This document shows positions 46,328 through 54,806 of a stretch of 64,000 nucleotides of DNA, piece by piece; within the stretch, counting starts at the first letter, position 1; each line of letters opens with the position of its first letter. The DNA is taken from positions 1-64,000 of the forward strand of contig CALUHH010000006.1 of assembly GCA_944320385.1 (NCBI GenBank), in the 5' to 3' direction. Made by a program: the position numbers and the translations under genes. The DNA comes from an uncultured Atopobiaceae bacterium. Lineage in GTDB: Bacteria; Actinomycetota; Coriobacteriia; Coriobacteriales; Atopobiaceae. The notes beneath the pieces were generated by a model. That model searched no databases. It was not told the DNA's origin and saw only the letters and a program-made list of their open reading frames with translations.

Positions 46328-47131
46328 ATGACGGATACGGACGGCGCCACCCTGGTCATACGGCTCGGCTACCGCGGGGCGGGCTTCTGCGGCTTCGCGG
46401 AGCAGCCCGGTGCGCGCACCGTCGCCGGCGAGCTGCGCCGCGCGCTCGAGACCGCGCTGCGCCGTCCCTGCGAGCTCACCTGCGCCGGGCGCACCGACGC
46501 CGGGGTCCACGCCATCGCCCAGTACGTGAGCGTGCCCGCCACCGCGGCCGAGAAGGACGCGCTCTCGGGGACCCGCCTCATGCGCAGCCTCGTGGCGCTC
46601 ACGCCCGACGACCTCTCGGTCCAGGCGCTCTACCGCGCGCCCGCGGGCTTCTCGGCCCGCTTTGACGCGCTCGCGCGCAGCTACCGCTACCGCATCGCCG
46701 CGTCCGACGCCCGCCCCGTCCTCGCCTGGGACCACGCGTGGTGGTACCGCGGCGCGCTGGACGAGGCCGCCATGCACGACGCCGCGCAGGCCCTGGTGGG
46801 GGAGCACGACTTCAAGAGCTTCTGCAAGGCCGTCTCCGCCGAGGGCAAGCCCACGTGCCGCTATGTGGCGCGCCTCGACGTGAGCCGCGTGGAGGAGGCG
46901 GGCGAGGAGCTCGTGGCCATCGACGTCACCGGCAACGCCTTCCTGCACAACATGGTCCGCACGGTCGCGGGCACGCTCGTCGAGGTCGGGCGCGGCCACC
47001 GCGACGCGGCGTGGGTGGCCCGGGCGCTCGAGGCGCGCGACCGCAGCGCGGCCGGCCCCTGCGCCCCTGCGAAAGGGCTCACGTTCGTGGGGGTAGAATA
47101 TCCCGAAAACGTCCTGGCGCCCTGGGAGTGA
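46328..47131 (+). CDS. truA: tRNA pseudouridine(38-40) synthase
   Basis: Modifies uridines 38-40 of the tRNA anticodon arm. 267 residues; catalytic Asp57 in AGRTDAGVHA, and RSYRYRI and NAFLHNMVRTVAGTL are present. ATG follows GGAAGGAGG. TACCCT at ~46298 is a likely -10. It often follows the rplQ/ECF genes in Gram-positives, as here. Confidence 0.95.
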   Translation: MTDTDGATLVIRLGYRGAGFCGFAEQPGARTVAGELRRALETALRRPCELTCAGRTDAGVHAIAQYVSVPATAAEKDALSGTRLMRSLVALTPDDLSVQALYRAPAGFSARFDALARSYRYRIAASDARPVLAWDHAWWYRGALDEAAMHDAAQALVGEHDFKSFCKAVSAEGKPTCRYVARLDVSRVEEAGEELVAIDVTGNAFLHNMVRTVAGTLVEVGRGHRDAAWVARALEARDRSAAGPCAPAKGLTFVGVEYPENVLAPWE

Positions 47132-47164
47132 GGGCGCTCGAACCGCAACGCCGGAGGAAGTATC

Positions 47165-48064
47165 TTGGAGCTGTTCTTGCACGTGCTCGAGCACAGCGTG
47201 GGCGACACGCTGCGGCTCGTTCCCTTTCTGTTTGTCACCTACCTCGCGATGGAGGCGCTCGAGCACGCCAGCGCCGACCGCGTGCAGGCCGTCGTGGAGC
47301 GCTCCGGCAAGGCCGGACCCGTCGTGGGCGCGCTGCTGGGCGCCGTCCCCCAGTGCGGGTTCTCCGCGATGGCGGCCACGCTCTACGCGGGCCGCGTGGT
47401 CACGGTGGGCACGCTCGTCGCCGTGATCCTCTCCACCTCGGACGAGATGGTGCCCGTCTTCCTGGCGCACCAGGAGCCTCCGTCGCGCATGCTCGCCATC
47501 ATGGCCGCCAAGGTCGTCGTGGGCGTGGCGGTCGGCTTTGCGGTCGACGTCGCCCTGCGCCTCCTGCGCCGCGCGGGCGACGGCCACGCCCACATCCACG
47601 AGCTCTGCGAGCGCGCCCACTGCCACTGCGACGACGAGCACGCGGGTCACGACCACGGGCACGGCCGCTGGGCCGTGGTGCGCTCGGCGGCGGTCCACAC
47701 CGTCCAGGTGAGCGCCTGGATCCTCGCGATCACCTTTGCGTTTGGCCTCGTCATCGAGCTGGTGGGCGTTGACGCCCTCGCCACGGCGGTCGCCAACCAC
47801 CCCGTGAGGGCCACCTTCCTCTCGGCGCTCGTGGGCCTGATTCCCAACTGCGGCGCCAGCGTGGCCATCACCGAGCTCTACCTCGAGGGCGCGCTCGCCA
47901 CGGGCCCCATGCTCGCCGGGCTTCTCGCCTCGGGCGGCGTGGGCCTGCTCGTGCTCTGGCGCACCAACGTCGACGTGCGACAGAGCGCGCTCATCACGCT
48001 GTTCGTCTACGGCGTGGCCGTCGTCGTGGGACTTGCGGCCGGAGCCTCGGGTATCCTGTTCTAG
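47165..48064 (+). CDS. Putative heavy-metal permease (ArsP_2-like) with His-rich loop
   Basis: 299-residue multi-spanning membrane protein. Two halves repeat the motif GAVPQCGFSAM (~58-68) and GLIPNCGASVA (~227-237) in equivalent places, the pattern of the ArsP_2 / putative manganese exporter family. The central cytosolic or periplasmic loop (~141-167) is packed with His, Cys and Asp (HAHIHELCERAHCHC, then HAGHDHGHGR), a likely metal-binding segment. TTG start after CCGGAGGAAG. The substrate metal and direction are inferred from the family. Confidence 0.75.
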   Translation: MELFLHVLEHSVGDTLRLVPFLFVTYLAMEALEHASADRVQAVVERSGKAGPVVGALLGAVPQCGFSAMAATLYAGRVVTVGTLVAVILSTSDEMVPVFLAHQEPPSRMLAIMAAKVVVGVAVGFAVDVALRLLRRAGDGHAHIHELCERAHCHCDDEHAGHDHGHGRWAVVRSAAVHTVQVSAWILAITFAFGLVIELVGVDALATAVANHPVRATFLSALVGLIPNCGASVAITELYLEGALATGPMLAGLLASGGVGLLVLWRTNVDVRQSALITLFVYGVAVVVGLAAGASGILF

Positions 48065-48097
48065 AGTCGGTCCCGCCGCCCGCGGAAAGGAGATGAC

Positions 48098-48880
48098 ATG
48101 CCGAGAAGACGCGAGAGGTTCGAGCGCAGCGACGTGCCGCGCGCCAGCACCCGCCGCAGCGTCATCGCGGCCGTCGTGTGCGTGGCGGTGTTCGCCGCCA
48201 TCGCGGCCGTGGTCGCCCTCCTCTGGAACCGCGTGACGCTCGAGAGCCGCCTGGGCGACAAGGACCTCGAGGGCGCGCTCGCCGCGCAGCCCGGGCAGGC
48301 GGTCGCCGAGGGCACGGGCTACGTCGCCTCGGGGGACGACTTTGAGGTCGTCGCGCTCCTCACGGCGGACGGCCTCGACCCCGTGGGCCCGGCCCTGACC
48401 TCGGCGCGCATCCTCGCGATCAACCGGACCCAGGGGACGGCCGCGTGCGTGACCGTTCCCCTGGGGGCCAAGGTCGACGCTGAGACCTCCGCCACGCTCG
48501 CCGAGGCCTATGCGGGCCAGGGCTACGCCGCGTGCGTGGGCGAGCTTTCGTCTGCTGCTGGCGTGCCCTTTGACCACGTGGTCGTGGCGACCGGGGACGT
48601 GATCGACGAGGTGAGGGCCGTCGTGGGCTCGAGCGCCTCCGACCTCGTGCGCCAGGCGTCCGGCCTGCTCTCCAAGATTCGGACCGACATGGACGCCGCC
48701 GAGCTGCTCTCCCTGGCGGAGGCCCTCTCCGCGGCGAGCTCCAACCTGACCTTCTCCGAGGCGTTTCTCGTGGCGGAGGCCGGGACCGACGAGGAGGGCA
48801 ACCCCGTGGAGACGGGCGCCCAGGTGATCGAGAGGACGCAGCTCGGCGTCGCCCTGGGCCTCCTGGTCCCCGCGGCGTAG
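48098..48880 (+). CDS. Single-span membrane protein with reduced LCP-like domain
   Basis: 260 residues: a basic cytosolic N-terminus (MPRRRERFERSD), one membrane span (~22-43) and an extracytoplasmic domain. The order of elements (VALLTADGLDP, ALTSARILAINRTQGTAACVTVPLGAKV, FDHVVVATGDVIDEV) mirrors the LytR-CpsA-Psr fold. However, the conserved Arg/Asp residues of LCP ligases (RxDT, IPRDT, RxR) are missing, so it should not be an active ligase. AAAGGAG precedes the ATG. A true LCP protein is encoded at 58528-60075. Confidence 0.6.
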   Translation: MPRRRERFERSDVPRASTRRSVIAAVVCVAVFAAIAAVVALLWNRVTLESRLGDKDLEGALAAQPGQAVAEGTGYVASGDDFEVVALLTADGLDPVGPALTSARILAINRTQGTAACVTVPLGAKVDAETSATLAEAYAGQGYAACVGELSSAAGVPFDHVVVATGDVIDEVRAVVGSSASDLVRQASGLLSKIRTDMDAAELLSLAEALSAASSNLTFSEAFLVAEAGTDEEGNPVETGAQVIERTQLGVALGLLVPAA

Positions 48881-49010
48881 GCCGCGTCCGCGGACACTGT
48901 GCACATTTTGCCAAGGCGTCCCAAGACGGCGCCCGGCGTCGCGTGCGCTGATACCCTAGGAGACGTGCCGTATCGCACGTTGCCGAGGCAAGGCGGAAGG
49001 ACGCGGGTCA

Positions 49011-50081
49011 GTGTCGCACTACACCCCAACAGCACCAACGGTCTCCGTTCTCATGGCGTCCCTCGACGCCGAGAAGACCGTGCGTCGCTGCGTGGAGAGC
49101 CTCCAGGGGCAGACCCTCGCCAACTTCGAGCTCGTCGTCGTTGACGCCGGCTCGACCGACGGCACGCTCCGCCAGCTCGACGCCCTCGCCGAGCGCGACA
49201 TGCGCGTCCTCGTGACGCGCGCCGACGGGTGCACCCGCGCCGAGGCCCTCGGCCTCGCCCTCGATCGCGCCCGCGGCCGCTACCTCCTCGTCATGGACGA
49301 CGACGGCTGGGCGGACCGCACGATGCTCGCCGACCTCGTCGGCCGCGCGGAGGGCGCCTCCCTCGACCTCGTCATAGGGGGCTTCTCGCTCGCGATGGTG
49401 ACGCGGGAGGGAAGGGCCCCGGAGACGGTCGCCTCCGCCGAGGACGAGGTCTTTGCCACCCAGCACGACTTCCGCTCCGCCGCCTGGCGCCTCTTTGCCG
49501 ACGGGCAGCTCCTGCCTACGTGCGCCAAGCTCTTCTCGCTCGCCTTTGTGGAGGAGCATGGCGTGGCCTTCTCGGAGCAGGGGCGCTACGGCCACGCCTT
49601 CGTCCTCGGCTGTCTGCGCGACGCCGAGCGCGTGGGCGTGCTCGGCGGCTGCTGCTACCACGTGGCGCGCCGCCTCTCCGGCACCCTCGGAGGCCCCGTC
49701 GTCCAGCGCGGCTACCGCCGGCTGGAGGACGAGCACTCCGCCCTTCTCGACCTCTACCGCCACTGGGGCCTCGAGGGGGACGCCGCCAGCATGGAGATGC
49801 TCCAGAGCCGCTACGTCGAGCAGCTCGCGGGCTGCATCGAGGCCGTGTGCGGCAGGGGGAGCCGCGTGCCGTCCGGCGAGCAGCGCCGCATCGTCTCTGA
49901 GATGATCGACACCGACCGCGCCCAGGTCGCCGCGAGCGTCGCCCACCCCCGGAGCACCGCGGTGCGGGCCCTGATGGCGCCCATCCGCGCCCGCAACGCA
50001 GCGCTGGTGTGCGTGCAGACCAGGCTGCTGTCCCTGCTGCACCCCGGCATCGCCGACGTGACGCCCGACCTCTTTGCGTGA
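49011..50081 (+). CDS. Family 2 glycosyltransferase
   Basis: 356-residue GT-A type transferase, cytosolic. VSVLMASLDAEKTVRRCVESLQGQ opens the fold; the metal-binding MDDDGW (~97-102) and the acceptor region follow. The long C-terminal half is helical and of unknown role. GTG start. Probably works in cell-surface polysaccharide synthesis, judged from the other transferases at 53.6-55.8 kb. Confidence 0.8.
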   Translation: MSHYTPTAPTVSVLMASLDAEKTVRRCVESLQGQTLANFELVVVDAGSTDGTLRQLDALAERDMRVLVTRADGCTRAEALGLALDRARGRYLLVMDDDGWADRTMLADLVGRAEGASLDLVIGGFSLAMVTREGRAPETVASAEDEVFATQHDFRSAAWRLFADGQLLPTCAKLFSLAFVEEHGVAFSEQGRYGHAFVLGCLRDAERVGVLGGCCYHVARRLSGTLGGPVVQRGYRRLEDEHSALLDLYRHWGLEGDAASMEMLQSRYVEQLAGCIEAVCGRGSRVPSGEQRRIVSEMIDTDRAQVAASVAHPRSTAVRALMAPIRARNAALVCVQTRLLSLLHPGIADVTPDLFA

Positions 50082-50193
50082 CGGCCGGGGCCTGCCGTCC
50101 TTCTCGGCCCCCGTGGCCCGGTTCCTGACCTCCGCAGGGGGGTGGCGCCCCCCGCCCTGCTACACTGTGCCCAGTGACGACCGAAGGAGGATC

Positions 50194-52530
50194 ATGCTCA
50201 CGCCCCGCACCCAGCGCATCAAAGACGGCCTCTTTGCCCATCCGCGGCAGATCTCGCTCGAGCGCGCCCTGCTCTACCGCGAGAGTTACCTCCAGACCGA
50301 GGGCGAGCCGCCGGTCATGCGCCGGGCGCGTGCCTTTGCCCACCTCCTCGAGAACCACCGGATCGTGCTCGACGGCGACGACCTGCTCGCGGGAAACCGC
50401 ACGCCTACGCCGCGTGCCGGCGTGCTCTCGCCGGAGATGTCGCCCTACTGGATCATGGACGAGCTCGACCAGTTCCCGGTGCGCCCGCAGGACACCTTTG
50501 AGATGAGCGAGCAGGACAAGCGCACGTACCGCGAGGTGCTCTACCCCTTCTGGGCCGGTCGGAGCCTGAACGACTGGTACCGCGCCCACCGGCCCGCGGA
50601 CGTGGCGGACGCCGAGGCCGAGCGCGTCTTCGCCGTGGCGCAGACCGACAAGGGCCAGGGTCACATCATCGCCGACATCCCCGAGGTGCTCGACCGCGGC
50701 CTCGGCGCGCTGCTCGCCGACGTCAGCGCCCGGCGCGACGCCCGCCCGGGCAACGACTTCCTGCGCGCGAGCGCCCTCTGCGTCGAGGCGCTGATCGCCT
50801 ACGTGCGCCGCTACGAGGCCGTCGTGCGCGCCGCGGCCGAGGGGCGCGCCACCGAGGACGCCCATGCGGACGTGGCGCTGCCGTCCACCCCGGAGCGCGC
50901 GGCCGAGCTTGCGCGCCTGGCAGACGTGCTCGCCCACGTGGCGACCGAGCCCTGCCGCGACCTCTATGACGCCCTCCAGCTGACGTGGCTCGTCTGCGTG
51001 GCGCTGCAGCACGAGTCCAACGCGAGCTCCATCAGCCTGGGTCGCATGGACCAGTACCTCCTGCCGTACTGGCGCGCGAGCGTGGCGGCCGGCACGAGCG
51101 AGGCCGAGGTCCGCGAGCTGCTGCAGTGCTTCTACCTCAAGACCAACACGGTGGTCTTTGTGCGCTCCACCGAGAGCGCCCGCTTCTTCGCGGGCTTTCC
51201 CACGGGCTACAACCTCGTGGTGGGCGGTGTGGACGCCAAGGGCGACGACGCCAGCAACGAGCTCTCCGAGCTGCTGCTCGACCTCCAGCGCGACACGCGC
51301 CTGCCCCAGCCCAACCTCAGCGTGCGCCTGCACGCCGGCACGCCCGACGCGCTTCTGCACAAGGCGGCCGAGGTCGTGCGTCTGGGCGACGGGCTTCCGC
51401 AGTGCTTCAACGACGAGGTCAACGTCGAGTCCTTCGTGCGCCGCGGCGTGAACCTCCCCGACGCGCGCGACTACGCCGTCGTGGGCTGCGTGGAGCTCTC
51501 CATCCCCGGCCGCATGTACGGCCTGCACGACATCTGCATGTTCAACATGATGCGCTGCCTCGAGCTGGCCATGACGGCCCACCCCGAGGGCTTTGCAAGC
51601 TACGAGGACCTCGAGGCCGAGGTCGCGCGCACGATCGACCACTACGTCGCGCTCATGGTGCGCGGCTGCAACGTCTGCGACGAGGCGCACCGCGAGACCT
51701 CGCCCACGCCGCTGCTCTCAACGCTCGTGCACGACTCCCTCGAGCGCGGCGCGGACATCACCGCGGGAGGCGCGCGCTACAACCCCTCCGGCGTCCAGGG
51801 CGTGGGCACCGCCAACCTCGCCGACTCGCTCTACGCGGTCAAGAAGGCCGTCTTCGAGGAGGGGGCGCTCTCCTGGGGCGAGCTGCTCGCCATGCTCGCG
51901 CGCGACTGGTCCGGCCCGGGCGACGAGGTCTGGCGCCAGCGCCTGGTCAACCGCTACGCCAAGTACGGCAACGACGTCGACGAGGTGGACCAGATCGGCC
52001 GCCGCTTCCTCGCTCACTACGGCCAGGAGGTCGAGAAGTACGAGAACCCCCGCGGCGGCCACTTCCAGCCGGGCAGCTACACCGTCTCGGCCCACATCCC
52101 GCTCGGGGCCGCGGTGGGCGCCACGCCGGACGGGCGGCGCGCCGGCGAGCAGCTGGCCGACGGCGGCCTCTCGCCGATGGTGGGGCGCGACAAGAACGGC
52201 CCCACCGCGAGCCTGCTCTCGGTCTCAAAGCTCGAGAACGTGCGCGACACCAACGGGTCGCTGCTCAACGTCAAGTTCTCGCCGTCCACGCTGGAGGGCG
52301 AGGCGGGCCTCGCGCGCCTGATGGCGTACCTGCGCAGCTTCTGCCGCCTGGGCATCCAGCACATCCAGTTCAACGTGGTCGACCGCGCCACGCTGATCGA
52401 CGCCCAGGAGCACCCCGAGGACCACCGCGACCTCGTGGTGCGCGTGGCCGGCTACTCGGCGATGTTCGTCGAGCTCGCCCGCGCCATCCAGGACGACATC
52501 ATCAACCGCACCGAGCACGAGCTGGGCTGA
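50194..52530 (+). CDS. Glycyl radical enzyme (eliminase/decarboxylase class, substrate unknown)
   Basis: 778-residue pyruvate-formate-lyase-like enzyme for anaerobic radical chemistry. The thiyl residue Cys432 sits in VVGCVELSIPG, with Glu434 two places on; this C-x-E pair is the mark of dehydratases, lyases and decarboxylases (glycerol dehydratase, CutC, arylacetate decarboxylases) rather than pyruvate formate-lyase, which has CC. The radical Gly753 lies in RVAGYSA near the C-terminus. Active-site regions such as FNDEVNVESF and YGLHDICMFN are visible, and a Leu replaces the Pro common after the Glu. AAGGAGG precedes the ATG and TACACT (50161-50166) is a possible -10. Its activase follows after 4 nt. 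The substrate cannot be named from sequence alone. Confidence 0.88.
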   Translation: MLTPRTQRIKDGLFAHPRQISLERALLYRESYLQTEGEPPVMRRARAFAHLLENHRIVLDGDDLLAGNRTPTPRAGVLSPEMSPYWIMDELDQFPVRPQDTFEMSEQDKRTYREVLYPFWAGRSLNDWYRAHRPADVADAEAERVFAVAQTDKGQGHIIADIPEVLDRGLGALLADVSARRDARPGNDFLRASALCVEALIAYVRRYEAVVRAAAEGRATEDAHADVALPSTPERAAELARLADVLAHVATEPCRDLYDALQLTWLVCVALQHESNASSISLGRMDQYLLPYWRASVAAGTSEAEVRELLQCFYLKTNTVVFVRSTESARFFAGFPTGYNLVVGGVDAKGDDASNELSELLLDLQRDTRLPQPNLSVRLHAGTPDALLHKAAEVVRLGDGLPQCFNDEVNVESFVRRGVNLPDARDYAVVGCVELSIPGRMYGLHDICMFNMMRCLELAMTAHPEGFASYEDLEAEVARTIDHYVALMVRGCNVCDEAHRETSPTPLLSTLVHDSLERGADITAGGARYNPSGVQGVGTANLADSLYAVKKAVFEEGALSWGELLAMLARDWSGPGDEVWRQRLVNRYAKYGNDVDEVDQIGRRFLAHYGQEVEKYENPRGGHFQPGSYTVSAHIPLGAAVGATPDGRRAGEQLADGGLSPMVGRDKNGPTASLLSVSKLENVRDTNGSLLNVKFSPSTLEGEAGLARLMAYLRSFCRLGIQHIQFNVVDRATLIDAQEHPEDHRDLVVRVAGYSAMFVELARAIQDDIINRTEHELG

Positions 52531-52534
52531 CGGC

Positions 52535-53407
52535 ATGGAGACGTCCCCCGGCCAGGGCGCCGGCCCCACCGCCACGGTCACCAACGTCCAGCGCTTCTCG
52601 CTGCACGACGGGGGCGGCATCCGCACGGTGGTCTTCCTCAAGGGCTGCCCCTTCCGCTGCCCGTGGTGCTGCAACCCCGAGAACCTCTCGCCCGAGCCCG
52701 AGGTCTCGCTCAGGGAGCGTCTCTGCATCCGCTGCTCGCCGCGCCCGGGCGGGGCGCCGTGCGCCACGGCGCCCGAGGACTGCCCCACGGGCGCCAAGGA
52801 GCTGCTCGGCCGTGCGCGCGCCGTCGACGACCTCGTGGCCGAGGTCGCGCGCGACCGGGCGTTTTTCGAGGAGAGCGGCGGCGGGGTGACGGTCTCCGGC
52901 GGGGAGTGCCTGCTGCGGCAGGACTTCCTCTGCGCCTTCCTCGAGGCGTGCCGCGCCGCGGGTATCCCCACGGCCGTGGAGACCACGCTCGCGCTGCCGC
53001 TCGCGGACCCGGCGCGGCTCGTCGCGGCCTGCGACGTCCTTCTCGTTGACTTCAAGATCGCCGACCGGGCGCGGAGCCTCGCGGTCACGGGGATAGACCC
53101 GGACGTGCGCGACGCCAACCTCCGCGCCGTCCTGGCCCTGGGGGCGCGCGTGGTGGCGCGCATGCCCGTCATCCCCGGCTTCACCGACGACGAGGCCTGC
53201 GTGGCCGCCAATGCGGAGCGCATCGCCGAGCTGGGCGTCGGCCGCGTGGACGTGCTGCCGTTCCACCAGCTGGGGGAGGGCAAGTACGACTCGCTCGGCC
53301 GCGCCTACGACCTCCGCGGCGTCCCCCAGCTCTCCGACGCCGACGTCGCGGGCGTGGTCGCGCGCTGCGAGGCGGCCGGGCTCCGCGCCGTGGCGCGCGG
53401 GGAGTAG
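52535..53407 (+). CDS. Glycyl-radical-enzyme activating enzyme (radical SAM)
   Basis: Installs the glycyl radical on the upstream enzyme. 290 residues; FSLHDGGGIRTVVFLKGCP leads to the radical-SAM cluster CPFRCPWC (C-x3-C-x2-C). The inserted ferredoxin-like segment has only four cysteines (CIRC...C...C, ~67-88), enough for one extra cluster where many activases have two. GGGVTVSGGE and PVIPGFTD are family motifs. It is the second gene of a two-gene operon. Confidence 0.92.
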   Translation: METSPGQGAGPTATVTNVQRFSLHDGGGIRTVVFLKGCPFRCPWCCNPENLSPEPEVSLRERLCIRCSPRPGGAPCATAPEDCPTGAKELLGRARAVDDLVAEVARDRAFFEESGGGVTVSGGECLLRQDFLCAFLEACRAAGIPTAVETTLALPLADPARLVAACDVLLVDFKIADRARSLAVTGIDPDVRDANLRAVLALGARVVARMPVIPGFTDDEACVAANAERIAELGVGRVDVLPFHQLGEGKYDSLGRAYDLRGVPQLSDADVAGVVARCEAAGLRAVARGE

Positions 53408-53438
53408 CGCCGCGAGCCCGCGTCCTTCTCGCCCTGTC

Positions 53439-53587
53439 TTGGGGGGTATGTACACCCTGCCTTTAGGGTATGTACACCGCCCCCGTTTAGGTGGTCTACG
53501 TTTGCGCAGGTAGATGAGCTGCCGAGAAGAGCGTGCGGCCCGGGAAGTGTACATACCCTCGGAGGCGGTGTACATACCCTCCAAGGG
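53439..53587. repeat. Inverted-repeat element with four GGGTATGTACAC copies
   Basis: GGGTATGTACAC occurs twice in direct orientation (~53445 and ~53466) and twice inverted (GTGTACATACCC at ~53548 and ~53569). The outer parts (CTTGG... / ...CCAAGG) also pair. The arms of ~45 nt enclose ~60 nt with a small CTAC/GTAG stem. No gene lies between the activase and the convergent glycosyltransferase. Confidence 0.75.
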
Positions 53588-53607
53588 GCCTCGTCTGGCG
53601 CCCGGCC

Positions 53608-54726
53608 CTACACGCGCCCGCCGCGCCGCCGCCGGCGCAGCGTCTCGAGCGCAAACGAGAGCCCGCCCGAGCGCACGCGGTAGACCGCCTCGCGCCCGAG
53701 CCGCGCATAGTAGGAGAGCTTTCCGGAACGCGGCAGCTTGAGCCCGCGCACGCGCGCGAACAGGCGCTTGCCCGCGGGGCTCACGAGGGAGCTCTTGAGC
53801 ACCAGGCCCGCGTCGAGACGCCCCATCGAGCTCTCGAGCAGGCCGCGCACCTCGGGGGCGTCCTCGCCGACGGCGCTCGCGGTGATGAGGGCGTAGTTGA
53901 CGCCGCGCAGCGCCAGCGCCTCGAGCACGCGCCGGTCGTCTACGCCGGCACGCTCCGCGGCGTCCATCATGTCGTTCCAGCGCTCGAGCGGCACGCGCGG
54001 GGAGCGCGCGGTGAAGCTCTCCGCCTCGTCGAGGTCGCGCTCGTGGTAGCAGTAGCCCGGCTCGTCGGTGTAGGCGATGCGGTCCGTGCGGCAGAGCGTC
54101 TCAACGAGGAAGGGGTTGTCAGCCCAGCCCGCGCCGGGGATCTCCAGGAAGCGGACGTCCTTCTCCACGAGAAAGCCGCGCCGGTAGAGAGCCGACCAGA
54201 TGGCCGGGTGGTGCAGCATCAGCTCGATGCCGTCCCCCACGGGGAAGGGCTGCGCGGCGGGCTGGACGCGCCCCTGGTAGGGGCAGGCAACGCGCACCGG
54301 CGCCCCGCCGTCCGCGCCGGGGAAGACGCGCCAGTAGGGGGCCTTCACCACGTCGACGCCCGCGGTGCCGCCGTAGCGCGCCGCGCAGGCGAGAAGCCCC
54401 GCGACCCACCCGGGCTCCACGGTGTCGTCCGGCTCCACGATCGCCACCCAGGCCCCGCGCGCGAGCGCGATGCCGCGGTTGCAGGAGGCCCCGTAGCCCT
54501 CGTTGGGCTTCTCCACGACCACGTAGCGGGCGTCGCGGGCCGCATGCTCGCGCGCGATGGCGGCCGACCCGTCGGTGGGCCCGTCGTTCACGCAGATGAT
54601 CTCCAGCTCGCGGTGCGTCTGCGCCTCGACGCTGCGCAGGCACGCGTCGAGGGTCGCCTCCACGTTGTAGATGGGGATGACAACGGACACGAGGTCGTGC
54701 TCGGTGGGTGTGGAGGTGGTGCTCAT
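53608..54726 (-). CDS. Family 2 glycosyltransferase
   Basis: 372 residues. DLVSVVIPIYNVEATLDACLRS, ICVNDGPTDGS, EKPNEGYGASCNRGI and the EPDD metal motif are typical of GT2 enzymes in exopolysaccharide or teichoic-acid-like synthesis. No membrane span is obvious. Divergent from the next transferase, with 80 bp between their starts. Confidence 0.85.
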   Translation of the reverse strand: MSTTSTPTEHDLVSVVIPIYNVEATLDACLRSVEAQTHRELEIICVNDGPTDGSAAIAREHAARDARYVVVEKPNEGYGASCNRGIALARGAWVAIVEPDDTVEPGWVAGLLACAARYGGTAGVDVVKAPYWRVFPGADGGAPVRVACPYQGRVQPAAQPFPVGDGIELMLHHPAIWSALYRRGFLVEKDVRFLEIPGAGWADNPFLVETLCRTDRIAYTDEPGYCYHERDLDEAESFTARSPRVPLERWNDMMDAAERAGVDDRRVLEALALRGVNYALITASAVGEDAPEVRGLLESSMGRLDAGLVLKSSLVSPAGKRLFARVRGLKLPRSGKLSYYARLGREAVYRVRSGGLSFALETLRRRRRGGRV

Positions 54727-54739
54727 GTGCCCCCTGTCT

Positions 54740-54767
54740 TTGGGCCGGCGCGGTCGTACCCTATACT
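54740..54767 (+). promoter_or_regulatory. Candidate promoter between divergent glycosyltransferases
   Basis: TTGGGC (54740-54745), 16-bp spacer, TATACT (54762-54767). The run CTATACTATA also reads TATAGT on the minus strand, so back-to-back promoters may share it. Confidence 0.4.
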
Positions 54768-54806
54768 ATACGCGGCGTGTGGCGGCGACGAGCGAAGGGA
54801 GTGGGG

